64,000 nucleotides of DNA from Collinsella tanakaei (GTDB lineage: Bacteria > Actinomycetota > Coriobacteriia > Coriobacteriales > Coriobacteriaceae), in NCBI RefSeq assembly GCF_030373545.1, contig NZ_JAUDCO010000002.1, forward strand, positions 1-64,000, read 5' to 3'. Shown here piece after piece: positions 1 through 8,670 of the stretch. The notes under the pieces were generated by a model. It was given only the letters and a program-made list of their open reading frames with translations, ran no database searches and was not told where the DNA came from. A program made the translations under genes and the position numbers. Each line of letters opens with the position of its first letter. Within the stretch, counting starts at the first letter, position 1.

Positions 1-19
1 AGATGTGTATAAGAGACAG
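1..19 (+). other. Tn5/Nextera mosaic-end adapter remnant
   Basis: The first 19 bases, AGATGTGTATAAGAGACAG, are exactly the hyperactive Tn5 mosaic end used in Nextera/tagmentation libraries. Its position at the extreme end of the window means it is an untrimmed library sequence and not genomic DNA. True genome sequence should be taken to begin at base 20. Confidence 0.96.
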
Positions 20-2607
20 GAGATAGGGGGAACGGGGGCGGATGGGCGGGCATAGCCGTCGCATGACGCCGTGCGATGTACCCGCCCGGCGTCGTCGGCG
101 AGGATCTTGCGCGCCCGTTCATGCAGGTACTCGACGGTGATCAAGTAGGCGCACGTCGCCGTGAGCGATACGATCCAACAGATGAGCAGGGCGAACTTGG
201 CGGGAAGCGCCAGCAGGGCGAGCAGCAGGGTCGCCGGCACCACGGCGAGGATGACCAGCCCGCGGCCGATAAGCATGGGGTAGCGACGCTCGAAGCGCGT
301 TGCCCGCTGCGGGTCGGCGACCCAGGCGCCGGCGCTCACGAAGCTCTCGCCGCCGCGCTTGTCTAGCGCGTCCTCGGCGACATCATGCTCGGCGATCATG
401 AGGTCGGTCTCGGCGAGCCTGCGGTCGAACAGGGTGTTGATGCCCACGAGATGCCGCCGCGCGCCGATGCCGACGAGCAGCGCCGGTATCGCGAACAGCA
501 GCAGGGTCGCCAAGCTGCGGGCGTAGAAGTCCCCGTAAAAGCCGGCGACCGCCTCGCGCATGGCGTCGATGCCGTAGGTGAAGGGCAGCCAGGGGTGCAG
601 GGCGCGGAAAAAGCCCGGCATCATCTCGATGGGATAGGTCCCCGAGGTGCCCGGAATCTGCAGCACCACGAGCAGGACGCCGAGCGCCTTGCCGATGTGC
701 TTGAAGGCGACGGCGAGCGCATAGACGATGAGCACGTAGATGAGCGACTCGACCATGCCTGCGAAGACGTAGGCGACCGGCGCCACGCACTGGATGCCGA
801 GTGCGATCACGCCTGCGCAGCAGATGATCGCCTGCAGCTGCCCCAGCACCGCAAGCAGCAGCCAGCGTCCGAAGAAGCCCTGCCAGGGTGCGATGGCCCC
901 GAGGCCTTCCGGGTCGACCTCCAGTTTGTAGATGGCGACGAGCACGAAGCCGCCGACCCACAGCGCCAGGTTGGTGTAGAACGGCGCCACGCCCGCGCCA
1001 TAGGTATCCACGGGGAAGACCGCGTGCGCGACCAGGGCTGCCGGTGCGCTCATGAACGAACCGACCTCGGTGGGGTCGAGGTGGACAAGGTCGCGCAGAT
1101 CGGCGAAGGCCTCGGCGCCGCCGAGGGTGTCGATGTCAGCGGCGAGCCCGTCGATGTCCGTTGCAGCTTCCCGCAGCGAGGCGGACGTATCTTCGATGGT
1201 GTCGGCTGCCTGGGCGAGCAGGGCGTCGAGTTGGTCGAGAGACGACGCGGCCTGCGACGCGATCGGGGCGATTGAGCCCACGGCGCCCGACAGGCGCCCG
1301 CCCGCGTCGGCGAAGGCATCGAGTGAGGACGAGATCTGCGGTCCGATGACGCCGGAAAGCTGTGCCTGCAGGTCGCTCAAGGCGTCTGCTCCGTCCTGAA
1401 TGCTCCCGTTCAACGAGCTCGACAGGTCGCGCACGCCATCGGCGGCCGCCTTGATGTCGTCTGATAGCTCCTGCAGTCGGTCGAGCTGGGCCAGCTGCTC
1501 GTCGGATAGATCGGAAAGCAGGCCGATTTCCGTATCGATCTGCTGGAGCGCTTGCGTTCGCAGACCGTTTTGATCGGCGCCGTCGAGCGCCTCGATTGCA
1601 TCGCGGGCGTTCTCAAGCGAGGTCATGAGGTTGCGCACCGTATCGTTGAGGGCGCGGATCTGCGCGATGGCGGCATCGATCTTGCCCTGCGCCCAGCCGA
1701 TGTCTCCGGCGAGCTCTCCGATGTCGTAGGAGGCTTTCGACGAGATGCCGGCGATGGTTCTCGCGTCGGTGCCCATGTCGCCTGCGAGCTGGCCTGCGAG
1801 CGTCTGGGTACCGGAGCGCGCGGTGCCGAGAGCGTCCTGCGCGCGGTCGAGCGAATCGGCAAGCGACGAGGTCGAGTCGGCGATCTGCTCCAGGGCGCCC
1901 CGGGCGTCCCCGACGGTCTGTCGAGCCGATCCGATGCGCCGCTGCGCACCGTCCAAGTCGTCTGCCAGCGCGGTGAGTGCCGCCGCGGTGTCGTGGAGGC
2001 TCCCCGCGGCATCCTGGGCCGTCTGGTCGACGCTTGCGGTCGCGGATGAGGCGGCCCCTTTGAGCTTGTCGGCCACGGTATCGCCCACCACGCGCATGAA
2101 CTCGCTTTCAATCTGGGCCTCGAGCGTGGTCGCGCCGGTGTCGGTCACCTTGGGCGCGATGGCGTTGGTCTTCTCGTTGACGTAGTAGGCGATATCCGCC
2201 GTCTTCGGCTTGCCGTCGACCACGCCTGCGAGTGTCGCCGAGAAGTCGCGGGGGATGACGATCGCCGCATAGGCGCGGCCCGCCTCGACCTCGGACACGG
2301 CATCGTCCTCGTTGGGGGAGAAGGTCCAATCGAGCTGGTGGTTCTCTGCAAGCCGTTCGCGGATCATCTCGCCGGCGTTGACGTCTCCCAGCCCGGGCAC
2401 CGTTGCGCCCTCGTCCTCGATGACGACCTCCACCGGCACGGTCCCCGTGTTCTCATAGGGGTTCCAGTTGGCCAGGATGTTGATCCATGCGTACAGCGAC
2501 GGGATGATGCACACGCCGAGCGCGATGACGATGGCGGCGGGATTGCGCGCGATGCGCTTAAGGTCCCTGATGAAGATTTGCAAGACGGTACCCACGGCGT
2601 CCCCCAC
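20..2607 (-). CDS. YhgE/Pip family membrane protein, 3' end missing
   Basis: The reverse frame is open from a GTG at 2607 to the contig edge, about 862 codons, with no stop. The N-terminus has one membrane segment ending in the family signature LYAWINI followed by NWNPYENTG. A long Ala/Ser/Asp-rich, probably helical, extracellular middle follows (about residues 150-520). The C-terminal part carries several membrane segments with the hallmark LPFTYGIDAMREAVAG. This is the YhgE/Pip architecture (phage infection protein and related type VII-associated proteins), whose molecular role is not settled. A second in-frame GTG at 2595, preceded by GGGGG, is an equally good start. The gene is divergent from a TetR regulator that probably controls it. 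The last visible codons run into the adapter at 1-19, so the true C-terminus is unknown. Confidence 0.9.
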
Positions 2608-2675
2608 GACGATTCGATGACAAAGTGTTGGAATGTTGTATCCGAGTGGATGGGTTCTTATGCACGCTCATCCAA

Positions 2676-2700
2676 GTTTTTTGAAAAAAATTCAAAAAAC
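2676..2700. promoter_or_regulatory. Perfect 10-5-10 palindrome, candidate TetR operator
   Basis: GTTTTTTGAA and its exact reverse complement TTCAAAAAAC are separated by five A residues. The palindrome lies in the 142-bp divergent space between the yhgE-like gene and the TetR gene, 50 bp before the regulator start. It is AT-rich in a GC-rich background. Position and symmetry fit an autoregulatory TetR operator that also controls the divergent membrane protein. This is inferred from position. Confidence 0.55.
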
Positions 2701-2749
2701 GTAAGCGATGCTACACTTTCCGGTGGATAAGCTGAGCGAAGGAGACGGT

Positions 2750-3379
2750 ATGGTGAAGCGGGCCGACGGAACGGAACAGGGTGGCGCGAGCGCCAAAACG
2801 GCGAAGAGCGCCGCGACGCGCGAGAAAATCATGGCCGCCGCAACCCAGCTCATGGTCGAGCGCGGCGGTACGGGCTTTCAGATCGGCGAGGTGTCCGATC
2901 GGTGCGGCATCTCCAAAGGCGCCCTCTACTACTATTTCGCCGATAAGGGATCACTTGTGCAGGCGATCTTCGATCGGGCGATGGAAGGGCTTGTCGCCGA
3001 CGTCGAGGCCGCGGTCGCCCAGGCTCCTTCCTCGCGCGCTTCGATTCTGGGGCTCGTCGGCGCACTCGCGCATGCGGTCCGTCCCGGCAGCGCGCTTACG
3101 CTTGCGCTCGCCCATGGCATCTGGGATGTGGAGCACGAGGTGCTTCCGCACATCAAGGAGCGCATGGAGCGCATCATCGCGGTGCTCGAGGCGCAGCTCG
3201 AGCGGGCCAAGGTCGAGGGGCTCGTCAAGCCGGATGCCAACAGCCATCTGGTGGCGGTCGCCATCATCGGCGCCTTCGCGATCTCCGAATACGCCGGCGA
3301 GGCGGTCGATGCCGCGGGCGACCCCGAGGCATTCGCCCACGGCGTGCTCGATGTGGTGTTCCACGGTATCGGCGCGTGA
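2750..3379 (+). CDS. TetR/AcrR family transcriptional regulator
   Basis: A 209-residue protein. The helix-turn-helix at about residues 43-70 reads IGEVSDRCGISKGALYYYFADK, the canonical TetR DNA-binding block. It is followed by an all-helical ligand domain of normal length. The ATG at 2750 is chosen because GGAG lies five bases upstream; an upstream in-frame ATG at 2708 has no such site. It is divergent from the YhgE/Pip gene and convergent with the ABC permease that ends at 3427. The usual arrangement suggests it represses the divergent membrane protein. The ligand is unknown. Confidence 0.92.
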   Translation: MVKRADGTEQGGASAKTAKSAATREKIMAAATQLMVERGGTGFQIGEVSDRCGISKGALYYYFADKGSLVQAIFDRAMEGLVADVEAAVAQAPSSRASILGLVGALAHAVRPGSALTLALAHGIWDVEHEVLPHIKERMERIIAVLEAQLERAKVEGLVKPDANSHLVAVAIIGAFAISEYAGEAVDAAGDPEAFAHGVLDVVFHGIGA

Positions 3380-3426
3380 CGAGGTGCCGCCTGCGTTTCG
3401 CGACAAAATTGAGCTGATTGCCAGGG

Positions 3427-5022
3427 CTAACGGAGTGCTGTCACGGTGACGAGGCCCACGATTGCCGCAGTCGCCCAGAACGCGAACGGGACGAGCTCGG
3501 GCGGCATCAGGGCGCAGGCGGCAGCTGAGACCAGCGCAGTGAGTCCCAGTGCGCTTTCGCAGGATAGGCGCGGTCTTCCCGGCGTGCGCTCGGCTGCGTC
3601 AAGCGCGCCGCAGAGCGCAAACACGATATCGAGGGCAAGCACGGACGAGAATGCGCCAAGCGCCGAGACGATACCCGAGCCCCATGCGATGGGGGTGCAG
3701 ACGAGAAGCGATGCCGCGGCGGTGACGGCGAGCGCGGGAAGGGCGTCCAGCGCGAGCAGCGCCGCCGTCGACACAGGCAAGTGGTCGCGCATGAAGCGGT
3801 TGCCCATATCGTCGGTGAACGTCCGGGCGATTGCGCGCGGGAGCTCGGAACAGGAGAGCGCAAACAGCAGCCATGAGGCGGCACCGAGGATGCGCCCGCC
3901 CGTTGCCCCTCCGAGCATGCCGGACGCGGCGCTCATCTCGGCAAGGGAGCCGGAAAGCAACGCGACGCCCATCGGCGCCAGGACGGCGCCAGCCCCCAGC
4001 AGCTGCGGCAGCATGTCGTATCTGCGAACGAGCGAGATGGCGGAGCGCGCGAGGACCGTTGCCGTTCCCCTGATGCATGGCATGTGGCCGATAGGGCGAC
4101 GCCGCGCCGCGCGACGGCTTTTGATGAGGCTGCGGTAGAGCTTGGGGTTGTAGACCGCCATGCGGCGCACCGCGTAGACGGAGGCGTCGCCGGCATCGCA
4201 CGTGAGCGCGCAGGCAGGTAGAGTGCGGGCGACGACCGCGCTCGTCGCGACGAGCAGAAGCGTACCTGCTGCAGCAGCGATGGGTGCGGATGCTCCGGGC
4301 TTGCCGAAGATCGGCGCTTGAGCAATGCCAGCGAACCGGGGGAGGAGCGCACCGGTCGTGACGACGAGCATGATGCCCGCCGCGGCGATGGCGCAGACGA
4401 GGGCGAGGCGCCGTCTGCCCACCATGCGCAGACGGACCTCTCCAACGATCCAGGCGAGGGTATATGCCGCACCCGTCATCAGGCCTGCGGTCATCGCGTA
4501 GGGCAGGCAGGTTACGAGGTCGGTTTGGGTGCCGAGCGCCGTTGCGACGAAGGCTGCGACGAGGTAGCCCGCAGCGCCTCCCATGAGGCAGCGCGCGGCC
4601 ATTCGCGGTACGAGGTCGACGAGGTTCCAGCCGGCAAGTGCCACGGGCGTCTGCGCGAGCCAGGCGGCGTCGGGCGCGGAGACGGCCCAGGGTGCACGCC
4701 AGGCGGCGCGAACTGACCACAGGGCTGCCGCGCAGACGGGGAGCGCAAGGGCGGCTCCCGCGATGAGCGGGGCGATATCGGCGGTGACGGCTGCCATCTC
4801 GGGGCTGTCGGTCTGCGCGGATCCGGTAACGAGGCCCAATATCCACAGCCAGCACGCGACAGTGCATCCGCAGACGATGACCGCCACGTAGAGCAGGTAG
4901 ATTCGTTCGCTCAAATCGCGCGTGTCGTCCAAGTCAGCACCGGCCGCCCACAGCCAGAAGTTGGCGGAGGCGCGCAGGTGTTTGCGCTTGAGCCAAAGCA
5001 TGGTGGAAAGACCATCGAACAT
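3427..5022 (-). CDS. ABC-2 type transporter permease, multi-spanning
   Basis: A 531-residue protein with about ten to twelve hydrophobic stretches and an N-terminal cytoplasmic segment (MFDGLSTMLWLKRKHLR) typical of ABC-2 exporter permeases. The ATG at 5022 is preferred because AGGTGA lies five bases upstream; an in-frame GTG at 5031 touches the stop of the preceding ATPase. It is the last gene of a three-gene reverse-strand operon (lipoprotein, ATPase, permease), so the ATPase is its likely partner. No substrate can be read from the sequence. The family call rests on topology and the adjacent ATPase, not on a strong signature. Confidence 0.75.
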   Translation of the reverse strand: MFDGLSTMLWLKRKHLRASANFWLWAAGADLDDTRDLSERIYLLYVAVIVCGCTVACWLWILGLVTGSAQTDSPEMAAVTADIAPLIAGAALALPVCAAALWSVRAAWRAPWAVSAPDAAWLAQTPVALAGWNLVDLVPRMAARCLMGGAAGYLVAAFVATALGTQTDLVTCLPYAMTAGLMTGAAYTLAWIVGEVRLRMVGRRRLALVCAIAAAGIMLVVTTGALLPRFAGIAQAPIFGKPGASAPIAAAAGTLLLVATSAVVARTLPACALTCDAGDASVYAVRRMAVYNPKLYRSLIKSRRAARRRPIGHMPCIRGTATVLARSAISLVRRYDMLPQLLGAGAVLAPMGVALLSGSLAEMSAASGMLGGATGGRILGAASWLLFALSCSELPRAIARTFTDDMGNRFMRDHLPVSTAALLALDALPALAVTAAASLLVCTPIAWGSGIVSALGAFSSVLALDIVFALCGALDAAERTPGRPRLSCESALGLTALVSAAACALMPPELVPFAFWATAAIVGLVTVTALR

Positions 5023-5031
5023 GATCGTCAC

Positions 5032-5709
5032 CTATACGGATTTCCAAAACGCATCGTCGACGGGGCCTTCAAGATGCTCCAGCCTTCCGTCCCTGAGCAT
5101 GAGCATGCAGGTGGGCTGGAGCGTTTCGAGCGCATGGTGGCAGCTCATGATTATGGCGCAGCCGCAAGCGGCGGCACGGGCGAGCTCCTCCTCGAGCACG
5201 CGCGCGGAGGTGGGGTCGAGCGGGCCGGTGGGCTCGTCGAGCATCAAAAGATCTGGCTGGACGGCCAAGGCGAGTGTGCAGGCGAGCTTCTCGCGCATGC
5301 CCCGCGAGAAGCTTTGCGGATACTGGTCGCAAAAGCGCGCGATGCCGAAGCGCTCGAGCAGGCGGTCGGCCTCGTCCCAGCGCTCGTCGTCCCAGCCGTT
5401 AGCCCGCCCCAAGAGCTCGACATGCTCGTATGCGGTAAGGTCGTCGTAGAACGCGGGGACGTCCGCGACGAACGCCATGCGGCTTCGCTCGACGGGCTTG
5501 GCGCGTTCGAGCGTGGTGCCGTTGAGCAGGATGGCGCCCTCGCGGAGCCGCTCCCAGCCCGCAAGGCAGCGCAGAAGCGTGGATTTTCCCGCACCGTTGG
5601 GGCCGACGAGCAGGGCGACGTCACCCGCAGCGAGCGAGAAGGTCACCTGCTCCCAGATATTGGCGCGCCCATAGCCGAACGCGATGTCTCGAACATCGAG
5701 GATGTCCAT
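5032..5709 (-). CDS. ABC transporter ATP-binding protein
   Basis: A 225-residue nucleotide-binding subunit. Walker A is GPNGAGKST (about residues 37-45), the signature loop reads SFSRGMREK in place of the usual LSGGQ, and Walker B is LLMLDEPTGPLD. The degenerate signature is common in ABC-2 drug or lipid exporters. The stop codon nearly abuts the permease start, indicating translational coupling. The upstream lipoprotein gene ends 14 bp before it. It should power the membrane protein encoded at 3427-5022. Substrate unknown. Confidence 0.93.
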   Translation of the reverse strand: MDILDVRDIAFGYGRANIWEQVTFSLAAGDVALLVGPNGAGKSTLLRCLAGWERLREGAILLNGTTLERAKPVERSRMAFVADVPAFYDDLTAYEHVELLGRANGWDDERWDEADRLLERFGIARFCDQYPQSFSRGMREKLACTLALAVQPDLLMLDEPTGPLDPTSARVLEEELARAAACGCAIIMSCHHALETLQPTCMLMLRDGRLEHLEGPVDDAFWKSV

Positions 5710-5723
5710 GGCGAGCCTTTCGC

Positions 5724-6605
5724 TTACCGCACCGTGAACACGTAGCTCACGGTGCCCTCGTCAAAGGTGACCTTCGCGCAATAGCGCCAACCGGGCTCGA
5801 TGGTGAGCGTTGCCGTGCTGTCGACGAGTGCTACCTCGACCTGCTCGCCGGAAAGCGCGTCCGCATCGATATCCGAAGGGGAACCGGCTTTCTCGGCAGC
5901 CGCCGCGATGGCGTCCTCCCTCCAGCGCGTGACCGATACCGAGCGGGCAGGGCGGTCGAGGGCGAGTGCGGCCTCGATGGCGTCGTCGATGCACGCATCA
6001 GGGATGTCGTCGCGGGAGATCTGCGTGGGGTGGGGGACGTCGGCAACGACGGTCTGCATCTGCCCGTCCTCCTTAAAGCTCCAGGTGAAGCCGTTGGTGA
6101 GGGGCATCAGCGAGACCGCCGCGAGATCGGTGGTGTAGTCGAGTGAGGCGCTTGCCGGCTGCGAGGGATCGGGCTCGCTCCAGAGCTGGGAGACGAGCTC
6201 GTCGTAGGCGGCGGCGTCCCCGGGCGCCCCTTCGTCGATAACCTCGACGCGGGTGATGCCGGGATACTGTCCGGGATAGCTCTCGAGCATGATGCCGTTG
6301 CCGGTTATGCGCACGACGTTGCCGGGCTCGAGGTCCTCAGGCGCGATGGCGGCGCCATCGATGTCGACGATCTCGGCGTCGCCGATCGCGGTCGGGACGA
6401 AGGGCGTCTCGGTGTCCCGGTCGACAAGCAGCAGGCTGTCGTCGCCCAGGCGAAGGACCATCGCGGTGCTCTCAAACTCCTGCTGTCCCTCTTGCTGTCC
6501 TGCGTCGCTTCCTTCGGTGCGCCGTGTGCCGTTGGTCGTGCAGCCGGCGATGCCGACAACGGCACCGAGACAGGCGAGCGCGATGATCGCGATGCGAAGC
6601 TTCAT
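5724..6605 (-). CDS. Lipoprotein with DUF3221-like domain
   Basis: A 293-residue exported protein. The signal peptide MKLRIAIIALACLGAVVG ends in the lipobox GIAGC, so it should be lipid-anchored on the outer face of the membrane. Residues 45-130 resemble the DUF3221 (YobA-like) small beta-barrel: a LLLVDRDTETPFVPTAIG run, then LEPGNVVRITGNGIMLESYPGQ. The C-terminal half is uncharacterised. It is the first gene of the operon with the ABC ATPase and permease, so it may be an accessory or substrate-binding component of that exporter. Confidence 0.8.
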   Translation of the reverse strand: MKLRIAIIALACLGAVVGIAGCTTNGTRRTEGSDAGQQEGQQEFESTAMVLRLGDDSLLLVDRDTETPFVPTAIGDAEIVDIDGAAIAPEDLEPGNVVRITGNGIMLESYPGQYPGITRVEVIDEGAPGDAAAYDELVSQLWSEPDPSQPASASLDYTTDLAAVSLMPLTNGFTWSFKEDGQMQTVVADVPHPTQISRDDIPDACIDDAIEAALALDRPARSVSVTRWREDAIAAAAEKAGSPSDIDADALSGEQVEVALVDSTATLTIEPGWRYCAKVTFDEGTVSYVFTVR

Positions 6606-6663
6606 GGGCGGCCTTTCGCTAGGGCGGATAGAGTGAGACGAAGGCGGCTTCCCCGATCAGTCG

Positions 6664-6681
6664 TATGCCCGGTCGGGCATA
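6664..6681. promoter_or_regulatory. Perfect 8-2-8 palindrome upstream of the lipoprotein/ABC operon
   Basis: TATGCCCG, two bases, then CGGGCATA. It lies about 60 bp upstream of the lipoprotein start, within the 177-bp gap to the neighbouring gene. It is a plausible repressor or activator site for the operon. The cognate regulator is not identified. Confidence 0.4.
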
Positions 6682-6782
6682 TCTCAAAGACTGACAGGTC
6701 GGTCATCGACTTCTTCAATATCTTTTCCCCATGGTACCCGAGAAGGCAGGCACACGATCGTCTCGCCGATAGCTTGCAGCCC

Positions 6783-7325
6783 TTACTTTCGCTCCTCCTC
6801 GTGGTTCGCCGAGATGTTGTGCGTGACGATCTCGTCCTCGTCTCGGCCGGTGACCATGCAATATACGAGGAAGATGAGCCGGACACCGAGATTCAAGAAC
6901 AATAGGGCAAATACGAGGCCCATAGCGTTGACGGTGACGACTTGCTGGACGGTCGTTCCCATAAACAAAGAGAGACGCACGTTGTTGAATACTTTGTATG
7001 CGACGATGATTCCGACGACGGCGACAATAGCACGCGCTGGTGCCCATGCCTTGCATACCGCCTTGAGGGAACGGCAGGAAAAGAGAACCATGGTGGCGAC
7101 GATGGCGAATGTGACGGCGACGATGCCGAGACAGGCAAGGACGAACGCTGGGTTGACGGGCTCATCATGGGCGGCTGCGCCGGAAAACCCGATGACGACG
7201 CCGAATATCGCGCCAAGAACCGTGAAGGTCACGATGATGAGCGCGTCGCGGGAGCGCTTTCCGCGGATGATGTCCCCAGCGTATTGCATTTCATCGCTGG
7301 TCGGCGGACGGACGAAGGCGACCAT
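6783..7325 (-). CDS. Hypothetical four-TM membrane protein
   Basis: A 180-residue protein with four clear hydrophobic segments (about residues 28-50, 62-85, 98-113 and 128-153) and a charged C-terminal tail ending in NHEEERK. AAAGGA lies seven bases before the ATG. No family signature is recognised. It stands alone between the ABC operon promoter and the DUF2087 gene. Its leader is identical over 19 bases to that of the VOC gene at 8186. Confidence 0.65.
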   Translation of the reverse strand: MVAFVRPPTSDEMQYAGDIIRGKRSRDALIIVTFTVLGAIFGVVIGFSGAAAHDEPVNPAFVLACLGIVAVTFAIVATMVLFSCRSLKAVCKAWAPARAIVAVVGIIVAYKVFNNVRLSLFMGTTVQQVVTVNAMGLVFALLFLNLGVRLIFLVYCMVTGRDEDEIVTHNISANHEEERK

Positions 7326-7495
7326 GGCATTCCTTTCGTCGGCTCGATTCCCGAAATGGTTTCGAGGCGTATCGCGATCGTACCCGTAAGGCTCAACGGC
7401 TCTGTAACGCTCGCGTAAAGCTTCGAGTCGAAAATGAGCGGGTCGATCGATGAGCAGACTGCCCGGCGGTGCCTTTGCCCGCGAAGTGTCTCATG

Positions 7496-7777
7496 TCATG
7501 CCGGAACACGGCGGTATGCGCGGCCGTCGTTGCTGCGCTCGAGGTATCCGAGGTCGACGAGCATGCGGCGCAGCCACGCGTGGTCGTCGACGATATCCAG
7601 CAGGATGAAGTTGACCTCCTGCTCGGTGTAGGTCCGGTTCTCTTCGAAGCGGCTCGTCGCATAGCGCAGCAACGCCTGCCGATAGACATCCTTGCGCGGT
7701 ATGGTTGCAACCCGACCCGTCTCATCGGTGAAACGGCGCCGGAACTCGGCGTCGATGTGCGCGATGTCGTCGTTCAT
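7496..7777 (-). CDS. DUF2087 domain protein
   Basis: A 93-residue protein. The C-terminal motif LVDLGYLERSNDGRAYRRV and the preceding YTEQEVNFIL match the DUF2087 family, a small winged-helix-like domain often attached to regulators. The start at 7777 is set by AGGAGG six bases upstream. The VOC gene ends 34 bp upstream on the same strand, so the two are probably co-transcribed. Function is unknown; a nucleic-acid-binding role is only inferred from the fold. Confidence 0.8.
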   Translation of the reverse strand: MNDDIAHIDAEFRRRFTDETGRVATIPRKDVYRQALLRYATSRFEENRTYTEQEVNFILLDIVDDHAWLRRMLVDLGYLERSNDGRAYRRVPA

Positions 7778-7811
7778 GGGCGCCTCCTGGGGCGAGGGGT
7801 GTTCCGGCGCA

Positions 7812-8186
7812 TCAGTCCGCCATGTAATCGTGGAGCACGGCCTCGATGTTGTTGCCCTCGGGGTCGAGCACGAAGCAGGCATAGTAGCCAGGATGGTAGT
7901 CGCGCGGGCCCGGGGCGCCGTTATCGGTGCCGCCGTCGAGCGCAGCCTCGTAGAATTCCTGGACGTCGTCGGTGGTCTTGGCGCGCCATGCGTAATGGCT
8001 CGGCGCGGGGGCGATGCCCTCCTTGGCCGCCGAGATCCAGACGGCGTCACCCGTCTCGTCGTCGACGAACTGCGTACCGCCCGGGTACTCCACGCCCTTG
8101 TGATAACCGACGGTCGCAAGCACACGCTCGTAGTAGGCAGCCATGGCGGCGGGGTCGGACGCATGGATGATGAGATGGTCGAACAT
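7812..8186 (-). CDS. VOC (glyoxalase/bleomycin resistance-like) family protein
   Basis: A 124-residue single vicinal-oxygen-chelate domain: it opens with MFDHLIIHASDPAAMAAYYE and closes with CFVLDPEGNNIEAVLHD. The His near the start and the Glu in the NNIEAV strand are the usual metal ligands. The substrate cannot be inferred; members include glyoxalases, epimerases and drug-binding proteins. It is followed closely by the DUF2087 gene. Confidence 0.88.
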   Translation of the reverse strand: MFDHLIIHASDPAAMAAYYERVLATVGYHKGVEYPGGTQFVDDETGDAVWISAAKEGIAPAPSHYAWRAKTTDDVQEFYEAALDGGTDNGAPGPRDYHPGYYACFVLDPEGNNIEAVLHDYMAD

Positions 8187-8372
8187 GGCATTCCTTTCGT
8201 CGCCGGGTGCCGGCGGACGGGTGGGGACGTGTCCGGTTCATCCCCTTTTCGCCAGCGATGGTGACGGCCGGCTCCATTTTCCCATCGCGCCCATGGGCGG
8301 ATGCCGATACCTTCGGCGAGTGGCGCGCCTCGCGCTGGGGACCAGCAGTTGCCCCGTGTCAGAATCGAGATG

Positions 8373-8504
8373 TTCGCGAAGTGAGTGCTTCATATCGAAA
8401 ACCCTTTGTATACGGCAGAGGTTGCAATTCGTGTAACTGCGGATTCCTTGCTGTGCAGCAGAGGGACACTCGAGGAATCCAAAACGAAGCGCTCACTTCG
8501 CGAA
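8373..8504 (+). repeat. 132-bp element with 19-bp terminal inverted repeats, copy 1
   Basis: The left arm at 8373-8391 and the right arm at 8486-8504 (TTCGCGAAGTGAGTGCTTC and its complement) pair at all 19 positions with one G-T. Inside are a TTTGTATAC box (8409-8417), a GCAG/CTGC stem around GCAATT, and an 8-bp stem GGATTCCT/AGGAATCC. A second copy of exactly the same length lies at 35198-35329. It sits in the 484-bp gap between the VOC gene and the TetM-like gene, about 165 bp before the latter. The rest of the gap holds only a small GGGGCTGCCCC palindrome at 8531. Whether it acts as RNA or as a mobile element is unknown. Confidence 0.65.
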
Positions 8505-8670
8505 GTCGGGCGAGCCCCAGTGCGCTCGGAGGGGCTGCCCCATCGATCAGAGGGAGCACTATCGTGCAAAATGGCCACGTCGCCCGAGACCGCCTTGCCG
8601 TTTTGGCGTGCGTTTCGCCATCTTCAGCGTGCTACCATCGTGGACGCGATACGAAAGCGAGGAGGCGCGC

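Noticed and set aside
20-2607. The YhgE/Pip gene as a frameshifted pseudogene
   Set aside because: The reverse frame is open without interruption from the start to the window edge. The gene is truncated by the contig end, not broken.
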